A stretch of DNA of 64,000 bases from Devosia sp. GTDB taxonomy: Bacteria > Pseudomonadota > Alphaproteobacteria > Rhizobiales > Devosiaceae. Below, one piece after another: positions 14,556 through 23,840 of the stretch; positions within the stretch are counted from its first letter, which is position 1; every line of letters starts with the position of its first letter. The DNA lies in the NCBI RefSeq assembly GCF_017744655.1, contig NZ_JAGIAW010000005.1, positions 124,001-188,000 on the forward strand. The letters run 5' to 3'. Made by a program: the position numbers and the translations under genes. The notes under the pieces are model-generated. The model was not told the DNA's origin, did not search any database, and saw only the letters and a list, made by a program, of their open reading frames with translations.

Positions 14556-16362
14556 AGACGCTCGCGCCGCGATCGGCGACGCCGACAAGGCTCCTGAACC
14601 CGGCAAACAGTTCGCGGCCCATGCCATGGTGCGAGGGGCGCAGGTCTTCGCTGGCTGGCGTGCGCGAGAAGAATTCCTTCTCATCGCCCAGGAAGGTCAG
14701 CGTGCCTTCATTGGCATCGAGCCGGATCATGTCGCCATCGCGGATCTTGCTGATCGGACCGCCATCATTGGCCTCCGGCGTCATATGGATTGCCGCCGGC
14801 ACTTTTCCGGACGCGCCCGACATGCGGCCGTCCGTAAGCAGCGCCACCTTGAAACCGCGATCCTGCATGATGCCGAGCGAGGGCGTCAGCTTGTGCAGTT
14901 CCGGCATGCCGATGGCCTTGGGGCCGGAGAAGCGCACCACGGCGATCATGTCGCCGGTCAGCTCGCCGGCCTTGAATGCCGCCTGCAGCCCGTCCTGGCT
15001 GTGGAAGACACGTGCCGGCGCCTCGACCACGCGGTGCTCCGGCTTCACAGCGGAAACCTTGATCACCGACCGGCCAAGATTGCCCGTAAGGAGCTTCAGG
15101 CCACCCGTCGCCTGGAACGGCGTCTTGGCGCTGGCCAGCACCTTTGGCAGCGCGCTTTCGGCCGGCGCCGGTTCAAAGGCCAGCTTCTCGTCGATCAGCT
15201 TGGCTTCAACGGTATAGTTGTAGAGCCCGCTACCCCAGACGGTTTTGACGTCGTCGTGGAGATAGCCATCGTCGAGCAGTTCGCGCATGAGGAAACCCAT
15301 GCCGCCCGCCGCGTGGAAATGATTCACATCGGCAACGCCATTGGGATAGACGCGGGCAAGGAGCGGGGTCGCATCGCTGAGGTCGCTCATGTCGTCCCAG
15401 GTCACCTGCAGGCCGGCAGCAGCGGCCATGGCGATGAGGTGCATGGTGTGGTTGGTCGAGCCGCCCGTCGCGTGCAGACCCACAAGCCCATTCACGAAAG
15501 CCTTCTCGTCCATGATGTGGCCGATGGGCGTATAATCATTGCCCTGGGCCGTCAGCGAGAGGGCGCGCTTGGTCGCTTCACGGGTCAAGGCATCGCGCAG
15601 CGGCGTACCTGGATTGACGAAGCTGGCGCCCGGCAGATGCAATCCCATGATTTCCATGAGCATCTGATTGGAATTGGCGGTGCCGTAGAAGGTGCAGGTA
15701 CCCGCTGAATGATAGGATTTGCTCTCGGCTTCGAGCAGTTCCGCGCGACCCACCTTGCCTTCGGCATAGAGCTGGCGAACCTTGCTCTTTTCGTCATTGG
15801 GCAGACCCGAAGGCATTGGCCCCGCCGGAATGAACACGGCCGGCAAATGCCCAAAGCTCAGCGCGCCGATGACAAGGCCTGGCACGATCTTGTCGCAAAT
15901 GCCCAGGAACACCGCTGCGTCGAACATATTGTGCGAGAGAGCAATGGCCGTCGCCATGGCGATCACATCGCGCGAGAACAGGCTGAGATCCATGCCCGGC
16001 ATGCCCTGGGTGACGCCGTCGCACATGGCCGGCACGCCGCCCGCCACCTGAGCCGTTGCGCCGATCTCGCGCGCCGCTTCCTTGATGATGTCGGGATAGA
16101 ATTGATAGGGCTGATGGGCGCTCAGCATGTCATTGTAGCTGGTGACGATGCCCAGATTGAGTGTCTTGTTGCCGGCCAAAGCCGCCTTTTCGGACGGCGT
16201 ACAGGCGGCAAAGCCATGGGCGAGATTGCCGCAGGAGAGGGTCGATCGATAGACGCCGGCCTCGCGGGCGGCATCGAGGCGATTGAGATAGTCGCGGCGC
16301 GTGTCGCGGCTGCGGGCCGCAATGCGGTCGGTCACGTCCTGGATAGCCTGGCGGACGGTCAT
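14548..16362 (-). CDS. edd: Phosphogluconate dehydratase Edd
   Basis: A 604-residue iron-sulfur dehydratase converting 6-phosphogluconate to KDPG, the first committed Entner-Doudoroff step. Cysteines of IlvD/Edd type are at [16 protein letters not shown] and GICDKIVPG, and [19 protein letters not shown] is the family signature near the end. Length is standard. It is the last gene of the minus-strand set kinase-zwf-pgl-edd, separated from pgl by 123 bp containing a strong hairpin. The aldolase Eda is not in the window. Confidence 0.96.
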   Translation of the reverse strand: MTVRQAIQDVTDRIAARSRDTRRDYLNRLDAAREAGVYRSTLSCGNLAHGFAACTPSEKAALAGNKTLNLGIVTSYNDMLSAHQPYQFYPDIIKEAAREIGATAQVAGGVPAMCDGVTQGMPGMDLSLFSRDVIAMATAIALSHNMFDAAVFLGICDKIVPGLVIGALSFGHLPAVFIPAGPMPSGLPNDEKSKVRQLYAEGKVGRAELLEAESKSYHSAGTCTFYGTANSNQMLMEIMGLHLPGASFVNPGTPLRDALTREATKRALSLTAQGNDYTPIGHIMDEKAFVNGLVGLHATGGSTNHTMHLIAMAAAAGLQVTWDDMSDLSDATPLLARVYPNGVADVNHFHAAGGMGFLMRELLDDGYLHDDVKTVWGSGLYNYTVEAKLIDEKLAFEPAPAESALPKVLASAKTPFQATGGLKLLTGNLGRSVIKVSAVKPEHRVVEAPARVFHSQDGLQAAFKAGELTGDMIAVVRFSGPKAIGMPELHKLTPSLGIMQDRGFKVALLTDGRMSGASGKVPAAIHMTPEANDGGPISKIRDGDMIRLDANEGTLTFLGDEKEFFSRTPASEDLRPSHHGMGRELFAGFRSLVGVADRGASVFN

Positions 16363-16453
16363 GGTTCTACGCTCCTATAGGGCAAGGACGCGCCAAAGGG
16401 GGGCCGCTGGCACGGTATTCCTTGCATCGATGACTGGTAAGCGTTCAACGGCC

Positions 16454-16478
16454 GGAGCGGTCGATTGGGGACCGCTCC
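16454..16478. other. Hairpin between pgl and edd
   Basis: A 9-bp perfect stem (GGAGCGGTC with GACCGCTCC) around a 7-base loop, 8 bases after the pgl stop in transcript direction. There is no T-run on the minus strand, so it is probably not a terminator for pgl; mRNA processing or partial attenuation would fit better. Confidence 0.5.
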
Positions 16479-16485
16479 AGGGGTT

Positions 16486-17181
16486 TTACGGGCACCAGTA
16501 AATAGCTAGCGGCGCATTCGAGCGCAGCACGGCGCGAATAGGCATATCCTCAATGGGACCATCGCCCAGCGCCTTGTCCAGCACCGCGGCCTTTTCGTCG
16601 CCTTCGATGTGGAGATAGAGGCCGTCGGTCTCAAGGAGACGCGGCAGCGTAAAGGTAATGCGCGGCTCGCCGGCACCAGGGGCGCGAATGGCGAGGGTCG
16701 GCCCCTGCGCCTTCAGCGCCTCATCGAGCGTATCGCCACCAGGGAAGAACGAGGCCGTGTGCCCGTCATTGCCCATGCCGAGGATCACCGCCGCAAAAGG
16801 CTTTGGCAGCGTTGAGACCAGCGCATTGGTCTTGGCCACCTGTTCCGCGTTGGGCTCATCGCCGCCCGAATAGAGCGGGAAGAAGCGCGCTACCGCGGCC
16901 GGGCCCTGCAACATCTTCTCGTTGACCAGCAGCGCATTGGAACGATCGCTGGTTTCGTCGACCCAACGCTCGTCAACGAGCGTCACGACGACCTTTGTCC
17001 AGTCGATATCCCGCATCTTGCCGAGCGCCGCAAAAAACTTGCCGGGCGTCGAACCGCCGCTTACAGCAATCGCCGCTTCGCCACGCTCCGCAATGGCATT
17101 GCGGATGCGGTCGGCAATGGCCTCGGCCAGTTCCTTGGCGAGGGTCGGCTTGTCGGCAAAGCTGCGGCGATCGATGCTCAC
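16486..17181 (-). CDS. pgl: 6-phosphogluconolactonase
   Basis: A 231-residue hydrolase of the DevB/Pgl family opening 6-phosphogluconolactone. Motifs AVSGGSTPGKFF, LVDERWV and GMGNDGHTASFFPGG are all present. Length is normal. The ATG overlaps the stop of zwf by 4 bp, so the two steps that follow one another in the pathway are translationally coupled. Confidence 0.95.
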   Translation of the reverse strand: MSIDRRSFADKPTLAKELAEAIADRIRNAIAERGEAAIAVSGGSTPGKFFAALGKMRDIDWTKVVVTLVDERWVDETSDRSNALLVNEKMLQGPAAVARFFPLYSGGDEPNAEQVAKTNALVSTLPKPFAAVILGMGNDGHTASFFPGGDTLDEALKAQGPTLAIRAPGAGEPRITFTLPRLLETDGLYLHIEGDEKAAVLDKALGDGPIEDMPIRAVLRSNAPLAIYWCP

Positions 17182-18662
17182 GAGAGAGGGCCCTCATACC
17201 AGGAGCGACCATCGCGCTCGATCAGGGCCACGGCGCCGCTCGGGCCCCAGGTACCTGCAGTGTAGCTCTGCGGCGGCTCGCTCGAACGGTCCCAGGCTTC
17301 GCGGATCGGATCGACCCACATCCAGGCCGCCTCGAGCTCATCGCGGCGCATGAACAGCGTCTGCTGGCCGCGGATCACGTCCATGAGCAGGCGCTCATAA
17401 GCTTCCGGCGTGCGCTCCGAAAAAGTCTCGGCAAAGGAAAGGTTCAGCGGCACTTCGCGCAGGCGCATCCCGCCCGGACCCGGATCCTTGATCATCATCA
17501 TGAGCTTGACGCCCTCATTGGGCTGCAGGCGCATGATCAGCTTGTTGGGGCGCGGCGCGCCTTCGGCATGATCGAAGATCGAGTGCGGAATGGGCTTGAA
17601 CTGGATACAGATTTCCGAAACGCGCTCGGCCATGCGCTTGCCGGTGCGCAGGTAGAACGGCACGCCGGCCCAGCGCCAGTTGTCGATATTGGCCTTCATG
17701 GCCACAAAGGTCTCGGTGCGGCTGCCCTTCTTGTCCTCGGGCAGTTCGTCCTGATAGCCAGCCACCGAAACGGTTTCCGATTTCACGCCGCGATACTGGC
17801 CGCGCACCGTGTTCTTGCTGACTTCGCCATTGGTGATGGGGCGTAGCGCCCGCAGCACTTTCAGCTTTTCATCGCGCAGCGCATTGGCTTCGTCCGATGC
17901 CGGCGGTTCCATGGCCACGAGGCAGAGAAGCTGCAGCATGTGGTTCTGGATCATGTCGCGCAGCGCGCCGGATTCGTCATAATAGCCACGCGTACCGGCG
18001 CCGACGCTTTCGGCCACGGTCAATTGCACGTGGTCGATATGGGCCGAGTTCCAGACCGGCTCGAAGAGCGTATTGGCAAAGCGCAGGGCGAGCAGGTTCT
18101 GCACCGTCTCTTTGCCGAGATAATGGTCGATGCGATAGACCTGATCTTCCTTGAAAATCTTGTCGACGCCATCATTGATCGCTTTGGACGATTCCAGGTC
18201 GTGCCCTAGAGGCTTTTCGATCACTACGCGCGCGTCGCGGCGATACAGCTTCTTCTTGGAAAGATATTCGGCGATAGGCTCAAACAGATCCGGCGCCACG
18301 GCGAGATAGAAGGCGCGCACGATCTTGGAATCGTTGCGCAGCGCCTTGCCCAGATCACCGGACTCGTCAGGCTTTGTCGCATCGACCGGCACATAGGTGC
18401 AGATATCGACGAAGCGATCGATGGTGCCCTGATCCTGATAGTCCTTTTCCACGAACTGACCGATGGCCTCGCGGACAGACTTCTGAAAATCGGCTTCCGT
18501 CAGCTTCGTGCGCGAAGCGCCGATAATGCGGCTCTGTTCGTCGAACTGGCCGTCCTTGAAGCGGTGATAGAGCGCGGGAATAAGCTTGCGCTTGGTCAGG
18601 TCGCCGGTGGCGCCGAACACCACGTAGTCGAAAGGCTGGACAGGAATGATGCGGCTGGACAC
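17178..18662 (-). CDS. zwf: Glucose-6-phosphate 1-dehydrogenase
   Basis: A 494-residue enzyme oxidising glucose-6-phosphate with NAD(P)+. It has the nucleotide-binding start FGATGDLTKRKLIPALY and the active-site signature RIDHYLGKE. Size is standard. It starts 12 bp after the kinase gene and overlaps pgl, forming a compact operon that feeds edd. Confidence 0.96.
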   Translation of the reverse strand: MSSRIIPVQPFDYVVFGATGDLTKRKLIPALYHRFKDGQFDEQSRIIGASRTKLTEADFQKSVREAIGQFVEKDYQDQGTIDRFVDICTYVPVDATKPDESGDLGKALRNDSKIVRAFYLAVAPDLFEPIAEYLSKKKLYRRDARVVIEKPLGHDLESSKAINDGVDKIFKEDQVYRIDHYLGKETVQNLLALRFANTLFEPVWNSAHIDHVQLTVAESVGAGTRGYYDESGALRDMIQNHMLQLLCLVAMEPPASDEANALRDEKLKVLRALRPITNGEVSKNTVRGQYRGVKSETVSVAGYQDELPEDKKGSRTETFVAMKANIDNWRWAGVPFYLRTGKRMAERVSEICIQFKPIPHSIFDHAEGAPRPNKLIMRLQPNEGVKLMMMIKDPGPGGMRLREVPLNLSFAETFSERTPEAYERLLMDVIRGQQTLFMRRDELEAAWMWVDPIREAWDRSSEPPQSYTAGTWGPSGAVALIERDGRSWYEGPLS

Positions 18663-18674
18663 TGGGCGTAGTCC

Positions 18675-19616
18675 CTAGTTCGAGGCGAAATTTTGCTTGG
18701 CGAGAAGAACAGCGCCATGCAGGGGTTCGAATTGCGGCAGGGCAACGAAATTGCCATAGCGTTCGGTCAGCCGCGGGAACAGGCGCTGACCGAGACCGCC
18801 GACAATGGCCATCACCTCGGCGCCATGGCTTTTGAACCAGCGCACATAGGTGTCGATATAGCCCATCTGCACGTCGAGCAGTTTTAAGGCCACCGGGTCG
18901 TTCTGTTCGAGATAGTCGAACCAGAGCGGCATCAGCTTGCCATATTCGCCCGGTGCCCGGCCAATCAGCGCATCGTCGCACCCTTCGGTGCCATCGTCGC
19001 TCAGAAGCTTCAGGTCCATCGCCGTCGCAAACGACCACGTCATGATGCCCTGGTTGTCGCCACCCAGTGCCCCAGCTACCGCCTTGGTCAGCGGCGAGCT
19101 CTCGGCAAGGCCGTCTTCGGCCTCGACCGTGTAGCGCGCCAGTTCCCGGCCGAGAATCGCGCCCGACATCTGGTCACCGATATGAAAACCCCAGCCGCCG
19201 GCCTGATAGCGCTTGCCGCCCACGATCGACATGGCCGCCGAGCCGGTGCCGATGATGACAACGCCACCCTCGCCGCCACCCAAGGCGCCCGCATGGGCGA
19301 TGTCGATGTCGTCGTAAACTTTTACGCCCGCAAAGGGCCAGGGCCGCGCGGCGAACTCAGCGCGCGCCGTATCCATGCGCCCACCCGCCATGCCGAAACA
19401 GGCATAGGTATTGGCCGTCTGCGCATAATCGACACCGGCAGCCTTGAACACATCACGCGTGCCGTCGCTGATCGCCTTATAGGCGGGATCACCGGCATCG
19501 ATCTGCAAGTTGGAACGGCCGTTTTTCACTTCGGCCAGCGTCACCAGATTCTCGTCGGCCAAACGTACGCGGCAATTGGTGCCACCGCCGTCGACGCCAA
19601 GATAATATCGGGGCAC
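18675..19616 (-). CDS. BadF/BadG-type sugar kinase, glucosamine/GlcNAc kinase-like
   Basis: A 313-residue actin-fold kinase. Motifs: phosphate-1 LGVDGGGTNCRV at the start, phosphate-2 GGVVIIGTGSAA in the middle and adenosine motif IVGGLGQRLFPRL near the end. Characterised relatives phosphorylate N-acetylglucosamine or glucosamine. Here it heads the operon with zwf, pgl and edd, the slot where glucokinase often sits, so it may supply hexose-6-phosphate. I chose the GTG at 19616 because GGAGAG stands 6 bases upstream; the ATG at 19649 lies before that site and lacks one of its own. Confidence 0.85.
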   Translation of the reverse strand: MPRYYLGVDGGGTNCRVRLADENLVTLAEVKNGRSNLQIDAGDPAYKAISDGTRDVFKAAGVDYAQTANTYACFGMAGGRMDTARAEFAARPWPFAGVKVYDDIDIAHAGALGGGEGGVVIIGTGSAAMSIVGGKRYQAGGWGFHIGDQMSGAILGRELARYTVEAEDGLAESSPLTKAVAGALGGDNQGIMTWSFATAMDLKLLSDDGTEGCDDALIGRAPGEYGKLMPLWFDYLEQNDPVALKLLDVQMGYIDTYVRWFKSHGAEVMAIVGGLGQRLFPRLTERYGNFVALPQFEPLHGAVLLAKQNFASN

Positions 19617-19882
19617 GCAGTCTCTCCATAAGGGGGATGGGCTCAGCACATCGTCGGGATGGACATTGCCCTACCCGACGCAGAGCCACACCCTAAGGTG
19701 TCATTTCGGCGCGGACCATAATGCGAAAGACGCTAAGACGAAAGTAGCATATCGGACAAAAACGACCAGCCAAGAGCAGGTTTCGCATAGCTGCTTTCCG
19801 CCCCAGTGCAATCGATATGGGAACGCCTGACCCCTCAACCGGGTTTTATGAGGCTTGCAGCATTCGCCAAGGAGAAAATCCC

Positions 19883-20404
19883 ATGCGCCACACACTGGTT
19901 CTGGGCGGCGCCCGATCGGGCAAGACGGCCTTTGCCGAACGCCTGGCGCTGCGCACCGGCAGGCACCCGCTTTATCTCGCAACCGCGGAAGCCCTCGATC
20001 CAGAAATGCGCGACCGTGTCGCTGGCGACGCCGCGCGCTTTGCCACCCGCGAGGAACCGACGCAGCTTTCCCACGCGATCCTGGAAGAAGGCCGCGAGAG
20101 CGATGTGATTCTGGTCGATTCCATCACCCTCTGGATCACCAACCTGCTCCTGACCGGCATGGACGTATCGCGGGCCGTCGGCGAACTCTGCGCCACGCTG
20201 CTCGAATTCCAGACCGCCAAGGTCATCCTCGTCACCCATGAAGTCGGCCTCGGCATCATGCCCGAAAACGCCATGGCCCGCACGTTTCGCGATCTCGCGG
20301 GATCAACCCACCAGCGCCTCGCCGAGGTCTGCGACGACGTCTATTTCGTTGCTGCAGGGCTGCCATTCACACTGAAGGGCGAGCCGCCTCTGGCTGACGC
20401 CTGA
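19883..20404 (+). CDS. cobP: Adenosylcobinamide kinase / guanylyltransferase
   Basis: A 173-residue bifunctional enzyme of B12 nucleotide-loop assembly that phosphorylates adenosylcobinamide and then transfers GMP. Walker A is LVLGGARSGKT at the start; LVDSITLWITNLL is the Walker B-like segment, and THEVGLGIMPEN is the guanylate-binding motif. ATG at 19883 has AAGGAG 9 bases upstream. No other cobalamin genes are near, and I see no B12-box in the 266 bp before it, which also holds the divergent promoter of the kinase-zwf operon. Confidence 0.94.
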   Translation: MRHTLVLGGARSGKTAFAERLALRTGRHPLYLATAEALDPEMRDRVAGDAARFATREEPTQLSHAILEEGRESDVILVDSITLWITNLLLTGMDVSRAVGELCATLLEFQTAKVILVTHEVGLGIMPENAMARTFRDLAGSTHQRLAEVCDDVYFVAAGLPFTLKGEPPLADA

Positions 20405-20515
20405 GAGAAGAGCCTGTGCAATCAAGGGCTTGCCAGCGCCCGGTGCAGATACAAATGCTTCTGAAAATCACTCGCAAATACAATGACTTGCGGACAATCT
20501 GCATTCCCGCTATGG

Positions 20516-20537
20516 CCCCATGACGAACCGCATGGGG
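20516..20537 (+). promoter_or_regulatory. Hairpin covering the ribosome-binding site of the efflux gene
   Basis: CCCCATG pairs with CATGGGG around 8 bases. The GGGG strand is the only Shine-Dalgarno-like stretch, 10 bases before the ATG at 20548, so pairing would hide it. This could tune translation; inference only. Confidence 0.4.
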
Positions 20538-20547
20538 ACTCAACGAC

Positions 20548-21444
20548 ATGGCTATCAACAACCGCACGCTCGCAATCGCGGCGGCCAGTCTTGCTATTGG
20601 CCTTGTCGTGCTCGGCCTCAAGTTTCTCGCCTGGTATCTGACCGGCTCGATCGCGCTCTATTCCGACGCACTCGAATCGATCGTCAATGTCGTCACCGCC
20701 GTCCTGGCCCTCATCGCGGTGCGCCTCGCGCAGCGGCCGGCTGATGCGTCCCTGCCCTATGGCTATCACAAGGCCGAATATTTCTCGGCCGTGCTTGTCG
20801 GCGTCATGATCATCGTGGCTGCCATCCTCATCCTGCGCGAAGCCTATTTCGGTTTCCTTGAGCCGCAACTGCCCGACGCACCGGTCGAAGGCCTCGCCGT
20901 CAGCATTTTCGCGACACTGATCAATGTCGGCTGGGCCCAGTACCTGCGCCGCTATGGTACCCGTGTGCGCTCGCCGGCCCTGATCGCCGACGCCAAGCAC
21001 CTGGTGACCGACGTCATTTCCACCATCGGCGTCATTGTCGGCCTCGTCCTCGTCTATGCAACCGGCATAGCGGCGCTCGATTCGATATTGGCAGCGCTCG
21101 TCGCGCTCAACATCCTTTGGTCCGGCTGGGGCGTCATCCGCGAAAGCGTCGGCGGCCTGATGGACGTCGCCGTACCGCCCGAAACCCAGAAAACTATCCG
21201 CGAAGTAATCGCCCAGAACGCCGATGGTGCCATCGAGGCCCATGACATCCGCACGCGGCAGGCCGGGAAGCTGACCTTCATCGATTTCCACCTCGTCGTG
21301 CCCGGTGCCATGAGCGTCGAAGCCGCCCACACCATCTGCGACGGCATCGAAGCCAAGCTGCGTGAGGCAGTCAGCGATCTGCAGATCACCATCCATGTCG
21401 AGCCGGAAAACAAGGCCAAGCATGCCGGGATCGTGGTAATTTAG
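20548..21444 (+). CDS. Cation diffusion facilitator family metal efflux protein
   Basis: A 298-residue inner-membrane transporter exporting divalent metal ions in exchange for protons. About six membrane spans; metal-site residues lie in SDALES (first half) and AKHLVTDVIST (HxxxD, helix five), with PYGYHKAEYFSA between spans two and three. The C-terminal 80 residues form the ferredoxin-like cytoplasmic domain. The usual HxxxD of helix two is SDALE here. Which metal (Zn, Fe, Mn, Co) cannot be told. Confidence 0.93.
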   Translation: MAINNRTLAIAAASLAIGLVVLGLKFLAWYLTGSIALYSDALESIVNVVTAVLALIAVRLAQRPADASLPYGYHKAEYFSAVLVGVMIIVAAILILREAYFGFLEPQLPDAPVEGLAVSIFATLINVGWAQYLRRYGTRVRSPALIADAKHLVTDVISTIGVIVGLVLVYATGIAALDSILAALVALNILWSGWGVIRESVGGLMDVAVPPETQKTIREVIAQNADGAIEAHDIRTRQAGKLTFIDFHLVVPGAMSVEAAHTICDGIEAKLREAVSDLQITIHVEPENKAKHAGIVVI

Positions 21445-21476
21445 GTCGTTAGCCGACCCCTACTCCTTTGAAGACC

Positions 21477-21591
21477 TCATGGTGAGGTGCGGAGCGCAGC
21501 GAAGCCTCGAACCACGAGGTCGAGTGAGTGGAGCCATCGCGCCACGCCCTCGTGGTTCGAGGCTTTTGCTCTGTAAAGCACCTCACCATGA
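21477..21591. repeat. Nested palindromic intergenic element, family D
   Basis: Outer arms TCATGGTGAGGTGC (21477-21490) and its complement (21578-21591), inner arms of 17 bp (21503-21519 and 21548-21564, AGCCTCGAACCACGAGG). The whole 115-bp unit could fold into a long cruciform. It sits between two same-strand genes. Structure resembles a small non-autonomous repeat element. Confidence 0.75.
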
Positions 21592-21662
21592 AGGCTACAG
21601 GAAGGACCGCCGCGGGGAACAACGCCCTTGCCGCCCCTCCGCGACGCAGGCAGTCTCTGCCC

Positions 21663-22142
21663 ATGCGTCACCTCCTCGCCATCATCGCCGTGTTCGCTCT
21701 CGCCGCCCCTGCCATCGCGCAGATACCCTGGGGCTATTACGCCAATACCCGCTATGGCTACGAGCTCGACATCCCTCCCGGCTTCGAAGGCCAGGGGGAA
21801 AGCGCAAATGGCGATGGCCAGGTCTTCCTCCTTGACGGCCGCGTCGGAAAACTCACCGCCTGGGGCGGTTCTTTCGTTGCCGAACCGGATTTCGAATCCG
21901 AAGCCAATGCGCGCTTTGCGTCGGACACCGAAGCCGGCTGGGGCGTCATGGCGCAATCGGCGACGCCGAGCTGGGCCACCTGGTCAGCGACCAAATCCGG
22001 CCGCGTGCTGCAGCAGCACATGATTCAGCTCTGCGACGGCGCGGGCTATGCCGCCATCCGGCTCGAATATGCGCAGTTGGATCGTCCCAAACTCGATGAC
22101 CTCGTCCAGCCGCTGATCGTCTCGCTCAAATCGACCTGTTGA
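21663..22142 (+). CDS. Secreted protein of unknown function
   Basis: A 159-residue protein beginning with a signal peptide (MRHLLAIIAVFALAAPAIAQ). The mature part starts with a YGYELDIPPGFEGQG segment like those of small secreted proteins with a bacterial outer-membrane or lipid-binding beta fold, but I do not recognise a family. A Cys pair (LCDGAGYA and the final Cys) could form a disulfide. The frame is open back to 21528, but that runs through the repeat element; the signal peptide fixes the start. Its end overlaps the next, convergent gene by 17 bp. Confidence 0.75.
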   Translation: MRHLLAIIAVFALAAPAIAQIPWGYYANTRYGYELDIPPGFEGQGESANGDGQVFLLDGRVGKLTAWGGSFVAEPDFESEANARFASDTEAGWGVMAQSATPSWATWSATKSGRVLQQHMIQLCDGAGYAAIRLEYAQLDRPKLDDLVQPLIVSLKSTC

Positions 22143-22707
22143 GCGCCCGAGCAGCAGCATGCGCTATCACCCGCTGCGCCGCTTCTTCGGCGGGCAGATC
22201 AGTCGTGTCGAGATCGAGCCGATTGGCGTGCTCGACAGCCAGAAGCGGCCTTGAGTGCCGGACCAATTCGGCGCCCGCAGCATCGGTCATCTTGAGCCGT
22301 GCTTCGCGATCGGCCGAAGGAATGCGTTCGGCATGCGCCGCATCCGAAGCCGACAGGAATACCGGCACGAAAGTGCTGCCCCGCCGTTCCGCCGTCGCCA
22401 CCACTTCGTCATAGGCCAGGCGATCGAGCGGATCGCCCTCCATCAGCGCATTGGTCAGCACGAAACTTGCCTGCGGCGCGGCGATTTCCGCCATGGCCGT
22501 CAAAGCCTGGCGCCGGATGGTCATGATCAGGTCCCATGCCGCATCGGGGATCTTCGACCCTCCATCCTCGCGGATCAGCGAGAAAATGACATTATTGGCC
22601 AGGTGATTGTCGAAAAGCCGCGCGCTGGTCACGGCAGTGATCCGGTTTGCGATCGTGAGCTTGCCCACGCCATAGTGGCCGATGAGATAGATGATCGTGT
22701 TGTGCAT
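22126..22707 (-). CDS. P-loop NTPase, small kinase-like
   Basis: A 193-residue protein with Walker A GHYGVGKLT at residues 10-18, in the style of shikimate/nucleotide kinases. No clear family beyond AAA/P-loop kinase. Helical, soluble, no signal peptide. It is followed upstream on the same strand by a secreted protein gene 12 bp away. The substrate is unknown. Confidence 0.78.
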   Translation of the reverse strand: MHNTIIYLIGHYGVGKLTIANRITAVTSARLFDNHLANNVIFSLIREDGGSKIPDAAWDLIMTIRRQALTAMAEIAAPQASFVLTNALMEGDPLDRLAYDEVVATAERRGSTFVPVFLSASDAAHAERIPSADREARLKMTDAAGAELVRHSRPLLAVEHANRLDLDTTDLPAEEAAQRVIAHAAARALNRSI

Positions 22708-22719
22708 GTCGCTCCCGCC

Positions 22720-23373
22720 TCAATATTCCGGCTGCGGCAGTTCCTCCGGCCATGGATAGCCGAGATTGATCGACTGCACGCGCACATCGAGCGTTTCCAG
22801 CAGCGGTTCGGACGACCGCACCGTCACCTCGCCCGATACCGGCGTGACATCCACGCTTTCGGGGTATTCATCCTTGGGCGCAAAGCGAATCCAGAAGCCG
22901 CAACCAGTCTCAGGATTGGCCAGCGCGCCCTTTTCGAACACGGCCCCGCCGCCATAGTCCCACCAGAAGCCGCCAATGGTGAAAGGCTCGCCATTGATGG
23001 CTTCAACTTCCTCGACGCTCATGCCGATCCTGACGCCGGCCGGGGTCTCCTGGCTCGGTGCCAGTTCCACGGAGCTGAGATATTCGAGCTTTTCCTCGTC
23101 CCACCAGCTGAATTGCATCACCCGCTCGGGGTCGTCGGGATAGACCGTCGTCGCTAGGAACTCGATGCCCTCGACGCCATAGACCGTGCCCGTTTCCACA
23201 TTGTCTTCGCCAAAGGTTTCCCGCACCAGCGCGTCAGAGCTTTTCGGCCCGAAAACGCCATCGCAGGAAACGACCCTGGGCGCGTCCGGCGCTGCTTTCA
23301 CCTTGTCCTTGGCGACAGTCGGCACAGCAATAAGGGCCAGGCTCAGGGCAAGCAGCGAAATCCGGGCGATCAT
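22720..23373 (-). CDS. Secreted protein of unknown function
   Basis: A 217-residue protein with a signal peptide (MIARISLLALSLALIAVPTVA). The mature part is acidic and contains two widely spaced Cys (SCDGVFGP and ETGCGFW). The central GVRIGMSVEEVEAINGEPF resembles the SmpA/BamE-like or DUF-type repeats where a conserved start-of-helix GMS motif is followed by a Gly-Pro turn, but the match is weak. Transcribed with the P-loop gene 12 bp downstream. Confidence 0.72.
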   Translation of the reverse strand: MIARISLLALSLALIAVPTVAKDKVKAAPDAPRVVSCDGVFGPKSSDALVRETFGEDNVETGTVYGVEGIEFLATTVYPDDPERVMQFSWWDEEKLEYLSSVELAPSQETPAGVRIGMSVEEVEAINGEPFTIGGFWWDYGGGAVFEKGALANPETGCGFWIRFAPKDEYPESVDVTPVSGEVTVRSSEPLLETLDVRVQSINLGYPWPEELPQPEY

Positions 23374-23467
23374 GAAATGTCCTCCTCAAGCGACGTCATT
23401 CTGGCCGAGCTTGTGCGTGCCGACAATTGGCGACTCGCGCTATGAACCGGAGCTGAAGGAGTTTTCC

Positions 23468-23722
23468 ATGAAGCCGATCAAGTTCGACCGAGAAGAAACC
23501 AAGGCCATCGTTGGCGAAATCCAGGACTATTTTCGCGAGGAACTCGACCAGTCCATCGGTGCCATTCCGGCCGAAATGCTGATGCAGTTCTTCGCCGACA
23601 AGATGGGCGCCTATTATTACAATCGCGGCCTCTATGACGCCCAGGCCCTGATCCGCAAGCAGGTGGATAATCTCAGCGACGAGATCTTTGCTCTCGAGCA
23701 GCCCACCAAACATGCGCGCTAG
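23468..23722 (+). CDS. DUF2164 family protein
   Basis: A small 84-residue acidic protein. The pattern IKFDREETKAIVGEIQDYF, ELDQSIG and FFADKMGAYYYNRGLYDAQ matches the DUF2164 family, which has no known function. AAGGAG stands 6 bases before the ATG. No signal peptide or membrane span. Confidence 0.85.
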   Translation: MKPIKFDREETKAIVGEIQDYFREELDQSIGAIPAEMLMQFFADKMGAYYYNRGLYDAQALIRKQVDNLSDEIFALEQPTKHAR

Positions 23723-23840
23723 GCCGGCCAGCTCCACTTCGGGTTTCGCATAGGGCACCCGCAAATTGCCCACTTCTCTAGGCCAATTGCAGTGCTAATA
23801 GAGGCGGCCGGAATTATCCGGTCTGCCGTCGGAGCAAGCC

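Noticed and set aside
19617..19882. Cobalamin riboswitch before cobP
   Set aside because: I looked for the B12-box and the paired stems around it and saw none; the region is a divergent promoter.
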